Shown: positions 17,653 to 28,811, numbered from the stretch's first letter. The stretch: 64,000 nucleotides of DNA from Flavobacteriales bacterium (GCA_022425195.1 JAKMFX010000040.1:62001-126000), one strand, 5' to 3'. Numbers and translations are program-made. The notes: a model not told the origin generated them from the sequence alone.

Positions 17653-20600
17653 TTAAAAGTCAATGGTAACTCCCAAACGAACAGTTCTAGGTCGATTGTA
17701 GTGAGCCGGATTGTTTAACTTCAAGCTGTATAAATCAACAAATGAGTTTGGATCCGTCTCTTTCTGAATGGCATCCTTACCTGCGGCACTTGTCAAATAA
17801 CCATCATCATCTGCATTCCCTGTGTATCTATACACTTTTATGACATTCTTCGTGTTTAAAAGATTTTGAACCAATAGATACACGTTTACGGATGTCTGTT
17901 TTTGATTTTCTGGATCACCCCATTGCAGGTCAAATTGTTTATTTATTCTCATGTCAAGTCGATATGTCCAAGGCAAACGAGACCCATTGATACTCCCATC
18001 TAGAGAAGTTCTACCCCCACCTTCTACAAGGACGGTCTTGGCTTCAGTCATTTGTCTGGTATAGGGTGTTCCTGAGCCAGCAGTAGCTAACAAATTAACT
18101 CCCATGTTTGCAAATAATTGCTTTCCGTACCAAAGAGGTCCACTGTAGTGATTTCCCGATCCGTAACGAAAATCTATACTTGCCGTTAGGCTATGACGCT
18201 GGTCATAATCTAAGGGTAATGTTGTTCTTAAATTGGGCTGTGATGAGTTTACGATGTTTGCCCCCGAGGTAGATGAAGAACCAGACCCATCTGCAAATTG
18301 CATGGTGTAATTAGCATTCAAACTCAAATTTTTCGTTCGACGCATCTCGTAAGCGAGAGATAATCCTTTGACCGTACCAAAATCGATATTTCCATAGGTT
18401 GTGTAACTTATTGGAAAAGCATAATTAATTTTCGTGAACTGAATCATATCTCGCATTTCCTTATAAAATGCATTGATGGTCAATGCAGAACTGGAAGACA
18501 AGGTTTGTTTGAATCCCACCTCAAAATTGGTCGTTTTCTGTGGTTTTAAATTAGGATTATTTAAGTTCTGAGAGTTGGATTTATAGGCCAAGAACAAATA
18601 ATCCATCGGGTCTAATGCATTTTTACTTGGTGGTCGCTGAGACAAAACATCGTAGTACGCATAAAACATGGCTTCATCGGAAATAGGGAAATTGAAAGAA
18701 ATCCTAGGCATTATGGTTACCTGGGGCTTATAATCTTCAAAAGCATTTGCGCTTAACCCTTTGTTTAATGGGTCACTATTCCTCAAAGCTTCAGGGTCTG
18801 CCAACATAGGCAATACCCCTTTCGACACATTAAGAACTTCAGGGTCAGTAATTGGAAGGCCACTGGCATCATACCAATCATCTCCTTTTCTATACCCCGT
18901 AATGGAGGTAACATTTGTGTTGTCGTCTACGTAAACCACATAGTCATCTCCTATGTTAGACGGATGGTTAAAATCAGATACTTCACCCGCCGTCATGACT
19001 TCATAAATAGAGTACTTGTCTTTTAGCACTTCCTGGTTTGCATCGTATATATCTACGCGAACTCCTACATTGAAGACTAGATCTTCAAAAGCAAATTTGT
19101 CTTGTATGTAAAAGGCTGCATATATGGGTTGAAATGCACCTATTTCACGTTTGTGATTCTCCGCTGAATCCTTTCCATTAAGAAACTCATTCATCCCGGG
19201 TTGCACTCCATCAAGCCTGTTCCCGTAATGATCATATCCCATCCAAGAAGCGTAACCTCTTCCATAACGAGACCCTCCATCCATCAGTTCATCAGGAGTG
19301 AACATATTCATATTCAAATCATCTGGTGCATAGGAGTGAATGTCGACAAGATCCTCGCGATTGATGCCATGAGCTTGTCTGAAGCTTTTCGCAAAATTTG
19401 ACATGTTCTCGTACTGATAAGAATGTGATTGGCTGAGGAGGGTTCCATTCAAAGAATCTAAACCGGAAAACACATACGCCCCTTCAAACTGGTCTATGTA
19501 ATTATTCACATTCTTGTCAGCTATTCCCCAAAGACCTAAAGGGTTCACATTGTAATATCGATCATCTCTTTTTTCATATTCAAACCCAACCTGTATGGCA
19601 TGGTGATTCACATCGGCTGAAAAAGAACCTGTAATTCTAAATTGACTGTCATCAATCTTTGTGTAACCATCGTATTCCCTACCAGCATTAAAGAAAATAG
19701 AATATACATTTTCCGAACGAGCACCATTAATTAGGGCTCCAGATCCTCTAATTTCTTCTAGAGAGGTCACCGATTGATCTCCCATAAAGTCAAAATAAGA
19801 TTGCGTATAGTTCTCTGCAAGAGGATTGAAACCACCACGATCAAATGTAAAATCAGAAATCATGTCATTACTTAATTCAAAGTTTGGTGATTTGATATTC
19901 GCTGCTCCATCAATAACAAGCGTGCTGGTTTTAGCACCAAACAGGGTGTCGTTAGGAGATATGTTATATAGAGAATCAATCCCTATAATATTGATGGTAT
20001 GATCTTCGTTAGCCCATTCATCAGGAGTCACAATAGTTCCCTTTCTCTGGGGTGTAAATTTTCCTATGTAACCATAATGGAATAATTTGTCTTGATGGTT
20101 GGCGTCCTGTCGAACTTTATTATCCTTTGAATAATCTGCTTGTAGTGTGATGAATGCATTTTTTATAGATGCATTAGAGGACTCATCATTAGCGCCGAAA
20201 CTATGCTGAAAACGCCCGTAGACTCTCCATGATTGGTCAATATATTCTGGATTATTTCCCGAGTTAAACAAACTGTAATCATATACGGACTGTCGAGAGT
20301 TAGAATTTGAAAAGTTACCACCCAAAGAAAAATTCGTTTTTAAATTCGGTTTAAAATCTATTTTACCTTGAAGGCTACTATTTCCTTTGGCAACATTCTG
20401 CCTCACGTCAATTCTTTCTATGTCTTTCGTCGTGATAAACTCTGCGGCTCTCTCAGACGCAATACTCCCATTATTGGAGCTAAAAATCAGAGGGTTTTCC
20501 TGAAGGTTTTGCATCACACCATCCTTAAGCTTATAAGCTCCTACAGCAGACGGATTAGGGTCTTTCAATGACTCATACTCTCCTGATAAGAAAAACCCCA

Positions 20601-21402
20601 AGACAGATTTACCGGAGTCATTTTTCTTTAATGGACCCGAAACATTAAAACTAAGAAGATTGTTGCCGTAAGGGTCTAGACCTTCAGAGCTACTCAACTC
20701 AATTCCTCCAAAAAAATCATTGGATGGACCACGAGTAGTGATGCTAATTACACCACCAGTAGCATCTCCGTATGACGCTGGCAAACCTCCAGTAATAACT
20801 GTCATCTGTTCAATGGAGGCCTTTGGGATTTTATTTGAAGATCTTACTTTTATGCCATCGATATAGAAAAAAGTCGCATCATCACGTGAACCACGTACAT
20901 TAAGAGCTCCCCCTTCATCTTTTTGAAAAATCCCTGCCGTCTGGGCTGCGACTGACTGAATGTTACGCGTCGGAAGCGACATAATTTCTTCCTTAGATCT
21001 TGTCGCACCAGAGACATCAGGATCAATTAAGGGAATAACGTATTCGATAAGTTCAACTTCTCCTAACACTTCAGCCTCCACTTTGAGCTCGGCATTCAAA
21101 AAGGTAATTTTGTTAGAGGACACAAGAACTTCAGTAATTTGCTGGGTGGCAAAACCAATGAAAGAAACTTTCAATGTATAAAGGCCTGGGTTGATTGGTT
21201 TAATGGTGTAATTCCCATCAAAATCAGCTACCGAACCCCCAATGACCGCTCCATCGGAAAACAGGACAACGTTAGCCATAGGAACGGGCTCCCCGCTTTT
21301 ATATTCTGAAATCGTCCCTTTTAAAGTTCCCGATTGTGACTGCCCGAAAGCGAATGACGATGCCAAGAGAAATACAATCGCGACAAATAAGTTCTGAAAC
21401 AT
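17653..21402 (-). CDS. TonB-dependent receptor with carboxypeptidase-regulatory-like domain
   Basis: A 1249-residue outer-membrane protein. It has a signal peptide (about 1-20, FAFGQ) and a CarboxypepD-reg-like beta sandwich (about 22-110; GTLKGTISEYKSGEPVPMANV). A plug domain follows (about 125-240; TRNIQSVAAQTAGIFQKDEGG and GGLPASYGDATGGVISITTRG). The long 22-strand-type barrel ends RPRTVRLGVTIDF. The SusC signature is absent and no susD partner follows, so it is not a typical glycan-uptake SusCD pair. The gene is first in a unit with the giant secreted protein and a PorV-like barrel. It may serve export or surface assembly rather than nutrient import, which is inference from the neighbours. 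Confidence 0.9.
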   Translation of the reverse strand: MFQNLFVAIVFLLASSFAFGQSQSGTLKGTISEYKSGEPVPMANVVLFSDGAVIGGSVADFDGNYTIKPINPGLYTLKVSFIGFATQQITEVLVSSNKITFLNAELKVEAEVLGEVELIEYVIPLIDPDVSGATRSKEEIMSLPTRNIQSVAAQTAGIFQKDEGGALNVRGSRDDATFFYIDGIKVRSSNKIPKASIEQMTVITGGLPASYGDATGGVISITTRGPSNDFFGGIELSSSEGLDPYGNNLLSFNVSGPLKKNDSGKSVLGFFLSGEYESLKDPNPSAVGAYKLKDGVMQNLQENPLIFSSNNGSIASERAAEFITTKDIERIDVRQNVAKGNSSLQGKIDFKPNLKTNFSLGGNFSNSNSRQSVYDYSLFNSGNNPEYIDQSWRVYGRFQHSFGANDESSNASIKNAFITLQADYSKDNKVRQDANHQDKLFHYGYIGKFTPQRKGTIVTPDEWANEDHTINIIGIDSLYNISPNDTLFGAKTSTLVIDGAANIKSPNFELSNDMISDFTFDRGGFNPLAENYTQSYFDFMGDQSVTSLEEIRGSGALINGARSENVYSIFFNAGREYDGYTKIDDSQFRITGSFSADVNHHAIQVGFEYEKRDDRYYNVNPLGLWGIADKNVNNYIDQFEGAYVFSGLDSLNGTLLSQSHSYQYENMSNFAKSFRQAHGINREDLVDIHSYAPDDLNMNMFTPDELMDGGSRYGRGYASWMGYDHYGNRLDGVQPGMNEFLNGKDSAENHKREIGAFQPIYAAFYIQDKFAFEDLVFNVGVRVDIYDANQEVLKDKYSIYEVMTAGEVSDFNHPSNIGDDYVVYVDDNTNVTSITGYRKGDDWYDASGLPITDPEVLNVSKGVLPMLADPEALRNSDPLNKGLSANAFEDYKPQVTIMPRISFNFPISDEAMFYAYYDVLSQRPPSKNALDPMDYLFLAYKSNSQNLNNPNLKPQKTTNFEVGFKQTLSSSSALTINAFYKEMRDMIQFTKINYAFPISYTTYGNIDFGTVKGLSLAYEMRRTKNLSLNANYTMQFADGSGSSSTSGANIVNSSQPNLRTTLPLDYDQRHSLTASIDFRYGSGNHYSGPLWYGKQLFANMGVNLLATAGSGTPYTRQMTEAKTVLVEGGGRTSLDGSINGSRLPWTYRLDMRINKQFDLQWGDPENQKQTSVNVYLLVQNLLNTKNVIKVYRYTGNADDDGYLTSAAGKDAIQKETDPNSFVDLYSLKLNNPAHYNRPRTVRLGVTIDF

Positions 21403-21624
21403 AAATTTTGAATTTTTATTCCCCTGGGATTCTGCCCCTTAGATATAATAATTGTATGATAGACTTTAAATAAATTGCCTTATAATATCATAGGTAACTT
21501 TCCAATTTCCATGCCACAAAGTAAATATAAATAAAACCTTGTATTTCAGAAATATTGCTCCCTGAAATAAGTCGTGAATATAAATTTAAAACTATTAATT
21601 TGGTCCTTGAAAAATTACTGATGC

Positions 21625-22044
21625 ATGAAAAAATTACTTTTTGTTGTATTGTGCTCCTTGGCTTTCATGACCTGTAAAAAAGATGCTTATGATTTCCCCT
21701 ATGCACGCGTAAATTTTGAGGGGATATATCCGAGCAATCCCGTCTACAAAGGACTTCATTTTCCAGGGGGATCTGCTTCCATCAACGGAGGAGTCAATGG
21801 CATTCTTCTATTTCACGACTACTTTGACAATTACACTGCTTACGATAGAGCTTGTACGAATGATCCACTGAACAGCTGCGAACAAGTTTATAGAGATGAA
21901 GAGAACCCAAATGTACTTTCCTGCCATTGTTGTGAATCTCAGTACTTTATTTTTGACGGCAGCGTAACAAAGGGCCCAGCAAAACAAGCTTTGCATAGAT
22001 ATTCTACAAGATTTGATGGTGTGGAACTGAGGGTTTATAACTAA
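21625..22044 (+). CDS. Rieske-like lipoprotein lacking canonical ligands
   Basis: A 139-residue lipoprotein with lipobox FMTC (Cys at about residue 17). The core matches the Rieske-fold lipoproteins common in Flavobacteriia: VNGILLFHDYFDNYTAYDRAC, then LSCHCCESQYFIFDG and SVTKGPAKQALHRYSTRFDG. In true Rieske proteins the cluster is held by CxH and CxxH. Here the first site reads CTND and the second CHCCESQ, so the histidine pattern is absent or rearranged. Six cysteines remain in the mature chain. It probably keeps the fold but not a normal 2Fe-2S centre. The gene stands alone between a divergent receptor gene and a terminator. Confidence 0.65.
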   Translation: MKKLLFVVLCSLAFMTCKKDAYDFPYARVNFEGIYPSNPVYKGLHFPGGSASINGGVNGILLFHDYFDNYTAYDRACTNDPLNSCEQVYRDEENPNVLSCHCCESQYFIFDGSVTKGPAKQALHRYSTRFDGVELRVYN

Positions 22045-22080
22045 GCGAAGTAAATCGAAAACCATGGGTAAGATCATAAA

Positions 22081-22103
22081 AAAAGCGCCTTTCGGCGCTT
22101 TTT
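22081..22103. terminator. Bidirectional terminator, Rieske-like gene/ahcY
   Basis: AAAAGCGCC and GGCGCTTTT form a 9-bp stem around TTTC, with further A and T on the flanks. The GC-rich centre makes it strong in both directions between convergent genes. Confidence 0.9.
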
Positions 22104-22122
22104 TGTGTTTGATGTCTATTTT

Positions 22123-23439
22123 TTAGTATCGGTAATACTCGGGCTTGTAAGGACCTTGAACAGACACACTAATATAGTCTGCCTGATCTTGGCTTAGTTC
22201 ATCAAGCTCAACGCCAAGTTTCGCAAGATGTAATCTTGCCACCTTCTCGTCTAGATGTTTTGGTAAGGTGTAAACCTTATTCTCATATTTATCGGAATCC
22301 AACCAAAGTTCAAGTTGCGCAAGAGTTTGGTTGGCAAAAGAGTTTGACATCACAAAAGACGGATGACCTGTAGCACAACCTAAGTTCACTAAACGGCCCT
22401 CGGCCAATAAGATAATATCCTTTCCTTTAATAGTATATTGGTCCACTTGAGGTTTGATTTCCACTTTTGTAGAACCGTGATTGTCATTTAACCAAGCCAC
22501 ATCGATTTCATTGTCGAAATGTCCAATGTTACAAACAATCGCTTTGTCTTTCATCGCTTCAAAATGACGACCAACAATGATGTCTTTATTTCCGGTGGTC
22601 GTTACAACAATATCCGCTTCTGCAACGGCATCATCCATCTTCTTCACCTCAAAACCTTCCATGGCTGCCTGAAGGGCACATATAGGGTCTATTTCTGTTA
22701 CGATAACGCGAGCACCAGCTGCCTGTAATGACTGAGCAGATCCTTTACCCACATCCCCATAGCCTGCCACAACGGCAACTTTACCTGCAATCATGACGTC
22801 TGTAGCACGGCGGATCCCGTCTACAAGAGATTCACGACAACCGTATTTATTGTCAAACTTCGATTTGGTCACTGAATCATTCACATTGATGGCAGGTACG
22901 TGAAGCGTTCCATTCTTCTGACGCTCGTACAACCTGTGAACTCCCGTGGTGGTCTCTTCAGACAAACCTTTGATTTCTTTCGCCAATTCTGGGAATTGAT
23001 CAAAAACCATATTCGTCAAGTCACCTCCATCATCTAAAATAAGGTTTAGTGGCTTGCGATCATCCCCGAAGAATAAAGTTTGCTCTATACACCAATCAAA
23101 TTCTTCGTCATTCATTCCCTTCCAAGCAAATACAGGGATTCCTACTGCTGCAATTGCTGCTGCTGCATGATCCTGAGTGGAAAAGATATTACATGAAGAC
23201 CATTGTACCTCTGCTCCCAAAGCCGTCAAGGTTTCAATCAAAACAGCTGTCTGAATGGTCATGTGAAGACAACCTGCAATTCGAGCTCCCTTAAGCGGTT
23301 GGCTTCCCGCATATTCTTCACGGATAGACATCAAGCCAGGCATCTCTGCTTCGGCCAAACGTATTTCTTTTCTTCCCCAATCGGCTAAGCTTATATCCTT
23401 AACCTTGTACTGAACACTTTTCATAGTTGTAGTCCCCAT
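22123..23439 (-). CDS. ahcY: Adenosylhomocysteinase
   Basis: About 438 residues. NAD-binding [14 protein letters not shown], substrate residues in [20 protein letters not shown], and the C-terminal [10 protein letters not shown] are all typical. AhcY hydrolyses S-adenosylhomocysteine to adenosine and homocysteine, relieving product inhibition of methyltransferases. The frame is open upstream to 23475, but homologues begin near the [15 protein letters not shown] block. The Met at 23439 ([10 protein letters not shown]) is chosen, and the upstream segment contains the promoter element. A second in-frame Met at 23424 is also possible. Confidence 0.96.
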   Translation of the reverse strand: MGTTTMKSVQYKVKDISLADWGRKEIRLAEAEMPGLMSIREEYAGSQPLKGARIAGCLHMTIQTAVLIETLTALGAEVQWSSCNIFSTQDHAAAAIAAVGIPVFAWKGMNDEEFDWCIEQTLFFGDDRKPLNLILDDGGDLTNMVFDQFPELAKEIKGLSEETTTGVHRLYERQKNGTLHVPAINVNDSVTKSKFDNKYGCRESLVDGIRRATDVMIAGKVAVVAGYGDVGKGSAQSLQAAGARVIVTEIDPICALQAAMEGFEVKKMDDAVAEADIVVTTTGNKDIIVGRHFEAMKDKAIVCNIGHFDNEIDVAWLNDNHGSTKVEIKPQVDQYTIKGKDIILLAEGRLVNLGCATGHPSFVMSNSFANQTLAQLELWLDSDKYENKVYTLPKHLDEKVARLHLAKLGVELDELSQDQADYISVSVQGPYKPEYYRY

Positions 23440-23461
23440 TTTTATAAAGTAGTTTAGATTG

Positions 23462-23469
23462 CAAAGATA
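23462..23469 (-). promoter_or_regulatory. Candidate -7 element (TATCTTTG) of ahcY
   Basis: The minus strand reads TATCTTTG, a TAnnTTTG match, 22 bases upstream of the chosen start codon. It lies downstream of the first in-frame Met at 23475 and so argues against that start. The 85-base divergent spacer also serves the phosphopantetheinyl transferase gene. Confidence 0.5.
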
Positions 23470-23524
23470 CAACAAAATTTAGTCGGAAGTCTTTCAAGTA
23501 AGATGCATATCTTTACCGACAAGG

Positions 23525-24127
23525 ATGAAACAAATATTTCATAAAATAAGCGAAAACAGAAGCCAAGTTTACGTTTGGAAGGTAGTCTCTGCATACGAAA
23601 ACCTTTTGAACCAAAGCACTTTATGCTCCGAAGAGCTTCAAGCCCTTGAGCTTATCAAAAGCAAAAAAAGAAAAATCGAATTTCTTACCACTCGAATGGC
23701 TGTAAAATCCATTTTAGGCGAAAACATTAAGCTCAAACACAAGACAACAGGACAACCTTATGTTGATGAAGAATGTCACATTTCTATTGCGCACAGCAAG
23801 AGTTTTGTGACACTCGCTGTAGGTGACCAGAGCATAGGAGTAGACATAGAACAACCCAGCGAAAAGATTGTTCAAGTTTTACCCAGAATTCTCTCAAAAA
23901 AAGAGTGGACAGAGTTCCAAAAGAATCCTTCTGAGAAAGTCGCATGCCAGCTATGGGGGGCAAAAGAAGCTACTCTCAAACTTGTTGGAGATCCAAAACT
24001 AAATTACAGAGAAGACATCTGTTTGGAGAAGATTACACCCGTAAAAATTTCAAGTAAACAACTTAAATTAAGTGTTGTATTTGAAGAAGTAGAAGGGATG
24101 GTTTTGTCGCTTGTCACAAAGCTGTAA
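23525..24127 (+). CDS. 4'-phosphopantetheinyl transferase superfamily protein
   Basis: A 200-residue protein with the Sfp/HetI-type signatures: HISIAHSKSFVTLAV, SIGVDIEQPSEKI (metal-binding Asp and Glu) and WGAKEATLKL (second acidic pair plus Lys). It transfers phosphopantetheine from CoA to carrier proteins such as AcpP (44996-45226 in this window). The HS-GVDIE to WGAKEA spacing and the 200-residue length are normal for Sfp-like enzymes, longer than AcpS. The start at 23525 is the first ATG after the divergent ahcY promoter region. The gene converges on ribF with an 11-base gap and no visible terminator. Confidence 0.87.
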   Translation: MKQIFHKISENRSQVYVWKVVSAYENLLNQSTLCSEELQALELIKSKKRKIEFLTTRMAVKSILGENIKLKHKTTGQPYVDEECHISIAHSKSFVTLAVGDQSIGVDIEQPSEKIVQVLPRILSKKEWTEFQKNPSEKVACQLWGAKEATLKLVGDPKLNYREDICLEKITPVKISSKQLKLSVVFEEVEGMVLSLVTKL

Positions 24128-24138
24128 AGGTTTATTAC

Positions 24139-25074
24139 TTACCTATCTTTGGCAGATTGTCGATTTAGTAGCGCTGCCCTATCCTTCACAAGCTGACTTT
24201 TGAGGGCGTCTAAACTTTCAAATTTTTGTTCTTTTCGTATCCAGTCATCAAAAAAGATAACCAAACGCTCCCCATAGATATCCTCATCAAAGTTGATGAC
24301 ATGAACCTCTATTGTTTTCTCGGAACCATCTATCGTAGGTCTAACCCCAATATTTAGCATTCCCGTATACTCCTTATCTCGGACCAAGACTCGGACCGCA
24401 TAAACGCCATTTGCAGGGATTAGTTTGTGTGAATCAACCACTTTGATATTTGCCGTCGGAAAACCAATTTTGTGGCCCAAATGATTTCCTTTGACAACAA
24501 TTCCAGACAAGCAAAAGTCGTGGGTAAGATACGCTCTAGCGGTTTTAACATCACCCGATTCCAGAGCTTTCCGAATTTTGGTAGAGCTCACAGATACTTC
24601 TTCAACATCTTGCGCAGATATTTCCTCTACCTGAAATCCATATAAAGGCCCAAACTCTTTAAGGTGCTCAAAGCTACCCTCACGATTGCGGCCGAAATGA
24701 TGGTTATATCCGATAACCAATCGACGGGTTCCAAGCTTATTTACCAGTATGTCCCGAACAAATTCTACAGAGGATAAACGTGAGAATTCTCTTGAAAATG
24801 GGTGAATAATTAAGTGATCGATACCCGCCTGCCTTAATCGTTCTATTTTTTCATTTTTGGAGGAAATGAGTTTAAGGCTATTGTCAGAAAACAAAACAAT
24901 TCTAGGGTGGGGAGAAAATGTCAACAAAACGGTCTCACCATCAATCGTATTTGCAATCTTACGCAGTCGATTAATGATTTTTAAATGTCCGAGATGAACA
25001 CCATCAAAAGTTCCGGTAGTCACAACAGCATTCTTTACTTTTTTAAATGCTTCTATAGAATGGTATATTTTCAC
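24139..25074 (-). CDS. ribF: Bifunctional riboflavin kinase/FAD synthetase
   Basis: A 311-residue two-domain enzyme. The N-terminal FMN adenylyltransferase domain has VVTTGTFDGVHLGHLKII (HxGH nucleotidyl-transferase site) and VIGYNHHFGRNREG. The C-terminal riboflavin kinase domain has GNHLGHKIGFPTANI and NGVYAVRV and ends in a helical tail. It makes FMN and then FAD in the cytoplasm. UbiX (7732-8292) uses its FMN product. It is divergent from atpD with a 175-base spacer. Length is normal for the family. Confidence 0.95.
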   Translation of the reverse strand: MKIYHSIEAFKKVKNAVVTTGTFDGVHLGHLKIINRLRKIANTIDGETVLLTFSPHPRIVLFSDNSLKLISSKNEKIERLRQAGIDHLIIHPFSREFSRLSSVEFVRDILVNKLGTRRLVIGYNHHFGRNREGSFEHLKEFGPLYGFQVEEISAQDVEEVSVSSTKIRKALESGDVKTARAYLTHDFCLSGIVVKGNHLGHKIGFPTANIKVVDSHKLIPANGVYAVRVLVRDKEYTGMLNIGVRPTIDGSEKTIEVHVINFDEDIYGERLVIFFDDWIRKEQKFESLDALKSQLVKDRAALLNRQSAKDR

Positions 25075-25195
25075 AGACAGAAATCTAAGGATGTTATTCT
25101 CAGTAACTAAAGACCATATGGCCCAGGTCCAAAAGTGATACCAAAATTAGTAAAATAAAAAAAGGGAAGACTATATCCAATTAAATAAAATTCGA

Positions 25196-26761
<1,566 letters not shown>

Positions 26762-26771
26762 ACAAATTATA

Positions 26772-27008
26772 ATGGTCGTAGAAATTATTACACCCGACGC
26801 AAAACTATTTGAAGGTGAAGTCAAATCTATCAAGCTTCCAGGCGCTAATGGTGGATTTGAGATTTTGAATAATCACGCGCCAATCATTTCAACTTTAACA
26901 GCTGGTAAAATTTCAATTGCATTGGACCAAGGTCAAAATAAATCTTTTGAAATTCAAGGAGGCGTTATTGAAATGCAAAACAATAAAATTATCGTTTTGG
27001 CTGACTAA
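26772..27008 (+). CDS. atpC: ATP synthase F1 subunit epsilon (short form)
   Basis: A 78-residue protein carrying only the N-terminal beta-sandwich of epsilon: EIITPDAKLFEGEVKSIKLP, then GANGGFEILNNHAPIISTL and a final EMQNNKIIVLAD. E. coli epsilon is about 139 residues, and its C-terminal two-helix hairpin, which can block rotation, is missing here. Short epsilon subunits are found in Bacteroidota. The gene follows atpD by 10 bases and ends just before a strong terminator, so the short length is not due to a frameshift visible in the window. Confidence 0.93.
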   Translation: MVVEIITPDAKLFEGEVKSIKLPGANGGFEILNNHAPIISTLTAGKISIALDQGQNKSFEIQGGVIEMQNNKIIVLAD

Positions 27009-27031
27009 GCCGTTCGAAATATAAAAAAAGG

Positions 27032-27060
27032 AAGGGGCTCAACAAAGCCCCTTTTTTTGT
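27032..27060 (+). terminator. Terminator of atpDC
   Basis: AAGGGGC and GCCCCTT form a 7-bp stem with an 8-base loop and a run of seven T. It separates atpC from the bioF promoter. Confidence 0.9.
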
Positions 27061-27072
27061 GTCTAAGATTTT

Positions 27073-27080
27073 TATCTTTG
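27073..27080 (+). promoter_or_regulatory. Candidate -7 element (TATCTTTG) of bioFDA
   Basis: TATCTTTG fits TAnnTTTG and ends 10 bases before the bioF ATG, predicting a very short leader. It directly follows the atpC terminator. No BirA-type inverted operator is visible around it. Confidence 0.55.
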
Positions 27081-27090
27081 TAGCACGCTG

Positions 27091-28197
27091 ATGAACCATT
27101 CAATTTTAAAAAAAATACGAAATAAACTCTCAAACAGAGAAGAGCAAAACAGTCTCAGATCTCTGAGAGATAATTCCAGCCTTGTTGACTTTTGTTCAAA
27201 TGATTATTTAGGATTTGCAAACTCGCTACCTGTTAAACAATCAAAACAACAAGGCGCCACAGGGTCTAGACTCATTAGCGGCAACTCTAATCAATTTGAA
27301 AGCTTAGAACAAAAAATTGCCAATTTTCACAATGCTGATTCGGGCTTAATTTTCAACTCAGGATACGACGCCAATATTGGGCTGTTTTCGTGCATTGCAG
27401 ACAAAGGAGATACCATTATCTATGATCAGTATATCCATGCCAGCATAAGAGATGGAATTCGTCTTTCCAATGCCCGTTCGTTTTCTTTCGAGCACAATAA
27501 TCTTCTTTCTTTGGAGAAAAAGCTAGAACAAGCTGATGGACATATTTTAGTCGCTATCGAATCTGTATATTCTATGGATGGCGATTTAGCCCCACTTGAG
27601 GAAATTATTGAAGTATGTGAAAAACATAAAGCTCATGTCATATTAGATGAGGCACATGCAACAGGTGTCATAGGCAAAAAGGGATTGGGTTTGGCACAAG
27701 AGTTAGGTGTAGCATCAAAATTATTTGCACGTGTTCACACCTTTGGGAAAGCCATGGGGTGCCACGGGGCTATTATACTTGGGTCAAAGGATCTAAAAAG
27801 CTATTTGGTAAATTTTGCGCGATCTTTTATCTACACCACTGCACTTTCTGAACACAGCTTAAATTCTATAGAAAGTGCATATGAAAAACTTAACAATGCA
27901 GAAGAAATCATTAGGCAACTGCATCAAAACATCACTTTGTTTCAATCTTTACTTTCAAAAAATCTGCAATCTAAATTAATTCCAAGCTCGAGTCCTATTC
28001 AGTGCTTGTTGGTTTCGGGAAATGATCATGTTAAAAAAGTAGAGTCCGAATTACAAACAAAGGGATTTGATATTCGCGCCATACTCCACCCTACAGTTCC
28101 CAAAGGGAAGGAAAGGCTTCGGGTATGCATTCACAGTTTTAATACGCCTGAAGAACTAAAAACCTGTGTAAGTCAATTAGAAAAACTAATCGTATGA
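27091..28197 (+). CDS. bioF: 8-amino-7-oxononanoate synthase
   Basis: A 368-residue PLP enzyme of the alpha-oxoamine synthase family. FCSNDYLGFAN opens the fold, GATGSRLISGNS and ESVYSMDGDLAPL follow, and ILDEAHATGVIG precedes the PLP lysine in HTFGKAMGCHGA. It condenses pimeloyl-ACP (or CoA) with alanine to begin the biotin ring assembly. KBL or serine palmitoyltransferase are alternatives within the fold, but the neighbours bioD and bioA settle the call. Its stop overlaps the bioD ATG (28194-28197). Confidence 0.93.
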   Translation: MNHSILKKIRNKLSNREEQNSLRSLRDNSSLVDFCSNDYLGFANSLPVKQSKQQGATGSRLISGNSNQFESLEQKIANFHNADSGLIFNSGYDANIGLFSCIADKGDTIIYDQYIHASIRDGIRLSNARSFSFEHNNLLSLEKKLEQADGHILVAIESVYSMDGDLAPLEEIIEVCEKHKAHVILDEAHATGVIGKKGLGLAQELGVASKLFARVHTFGKAMGCHGAIILGSKDLKSYLVNFARSFIYTTALSEHSLNSIESAYEKLNNAEEIIRQLHQNITLFQSLLSKNLQSKLIPSSSPIQCLLVSGNDHVKKVESELQTKGFDIRAILHPTVPKGKERLRVCIHSFNTPEELKTCVSQLEKLIV

Positions 28198-28811
28198 AAC
28201 GATATTTTATAACCGGTATTGGTACGGAAGTTGGGAAAACCGTCGCATCAGCGATCATTACACAAGCTTTAGAGGCTGACTATTGGAAGCCCATACAAGC
28301 AGGCGAACTTGATCAGAGCGATTCTCTGAAAGTTGAGCGCCTTATTGATAACAATCAGTCTGTATTTCATCCGGAATCCTACCGTTTAAATCAGCCTATG
28401 TCTCCCCATGCAGCGGCAGCAAGAGATGGTGTTGAAATAGACCTTTCTTGTGTAAAAACCCCTGAAACAAAAAACCATCTGGTTATTGAGGGTGCGGGAG
28501 GCTTACTTGTGCCGCTAAACGATAGGGACACCATTCTTGACCTTATCGAAGCACTCAATGCTGAAGTCATTTTGGTCTCTCGCCATTATTTGGGAAGTAT
28601 CAATCATACGCTCATGAGTGTTGAAGTCCTAAAACAAAGGAATCTCACCATCAAAGGGATTTTGTTCAATGGCAATGAAAACAAAGACACTGAATCGATT
28701 ATTGCTAAGATGAGTGGACTTGAAATATTGGGGAGAATTGACGAATTGAATCAACTGGATAAAAGTCACATACTTTCTGAAGCAAAAAAATTGAAGAATC
28801 GCTTACTTTAA
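28194..28811 (+). CDS. bioD: Dethiobiotin synthase
   Basis: A 205-residue P-loop protein. The Walker A-like TGIGTEVGKTVAS is at residues 7-19, YWKPIQAGE carries the substrate lysine, and VIEGAGGLLVPL is the dethiobiotin synthetase signature. It closes the ureido ring of dethiobiotin using CO2 and ATP. Its start overlaps bioF by 4 bases and bioA follows after 25 bases. The final biotin synthase BioB and the BioC/BioH acyl steps are not in the window. Confidence 0.93.
   Translation: MKRYFITGIGTEVGKTVASAIITQALEADYWKPIQAGELDQSDSLKVERLIDNNQSVFHPESYRLNQPMSPHAAAARDGVEIDLSCVKTPETKNHLVIEGAGGLLVPLNDRDTILDLIEALNAEVILVSRHYLGSINHTLMSVEVLKQRNLTIKGILFNGNENKDTESIIAKMSGLEILGRIDELNQLDKSHILSEAKKLKNRLL

Noticed and set aside
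27032-27090. Considered a second attenuator or biotin-sensing leader before bioF
   Set aside because: The hairpin is a simple terminator for atpC, with a promoter element after it; there is no leader ORF or alternative pairing.
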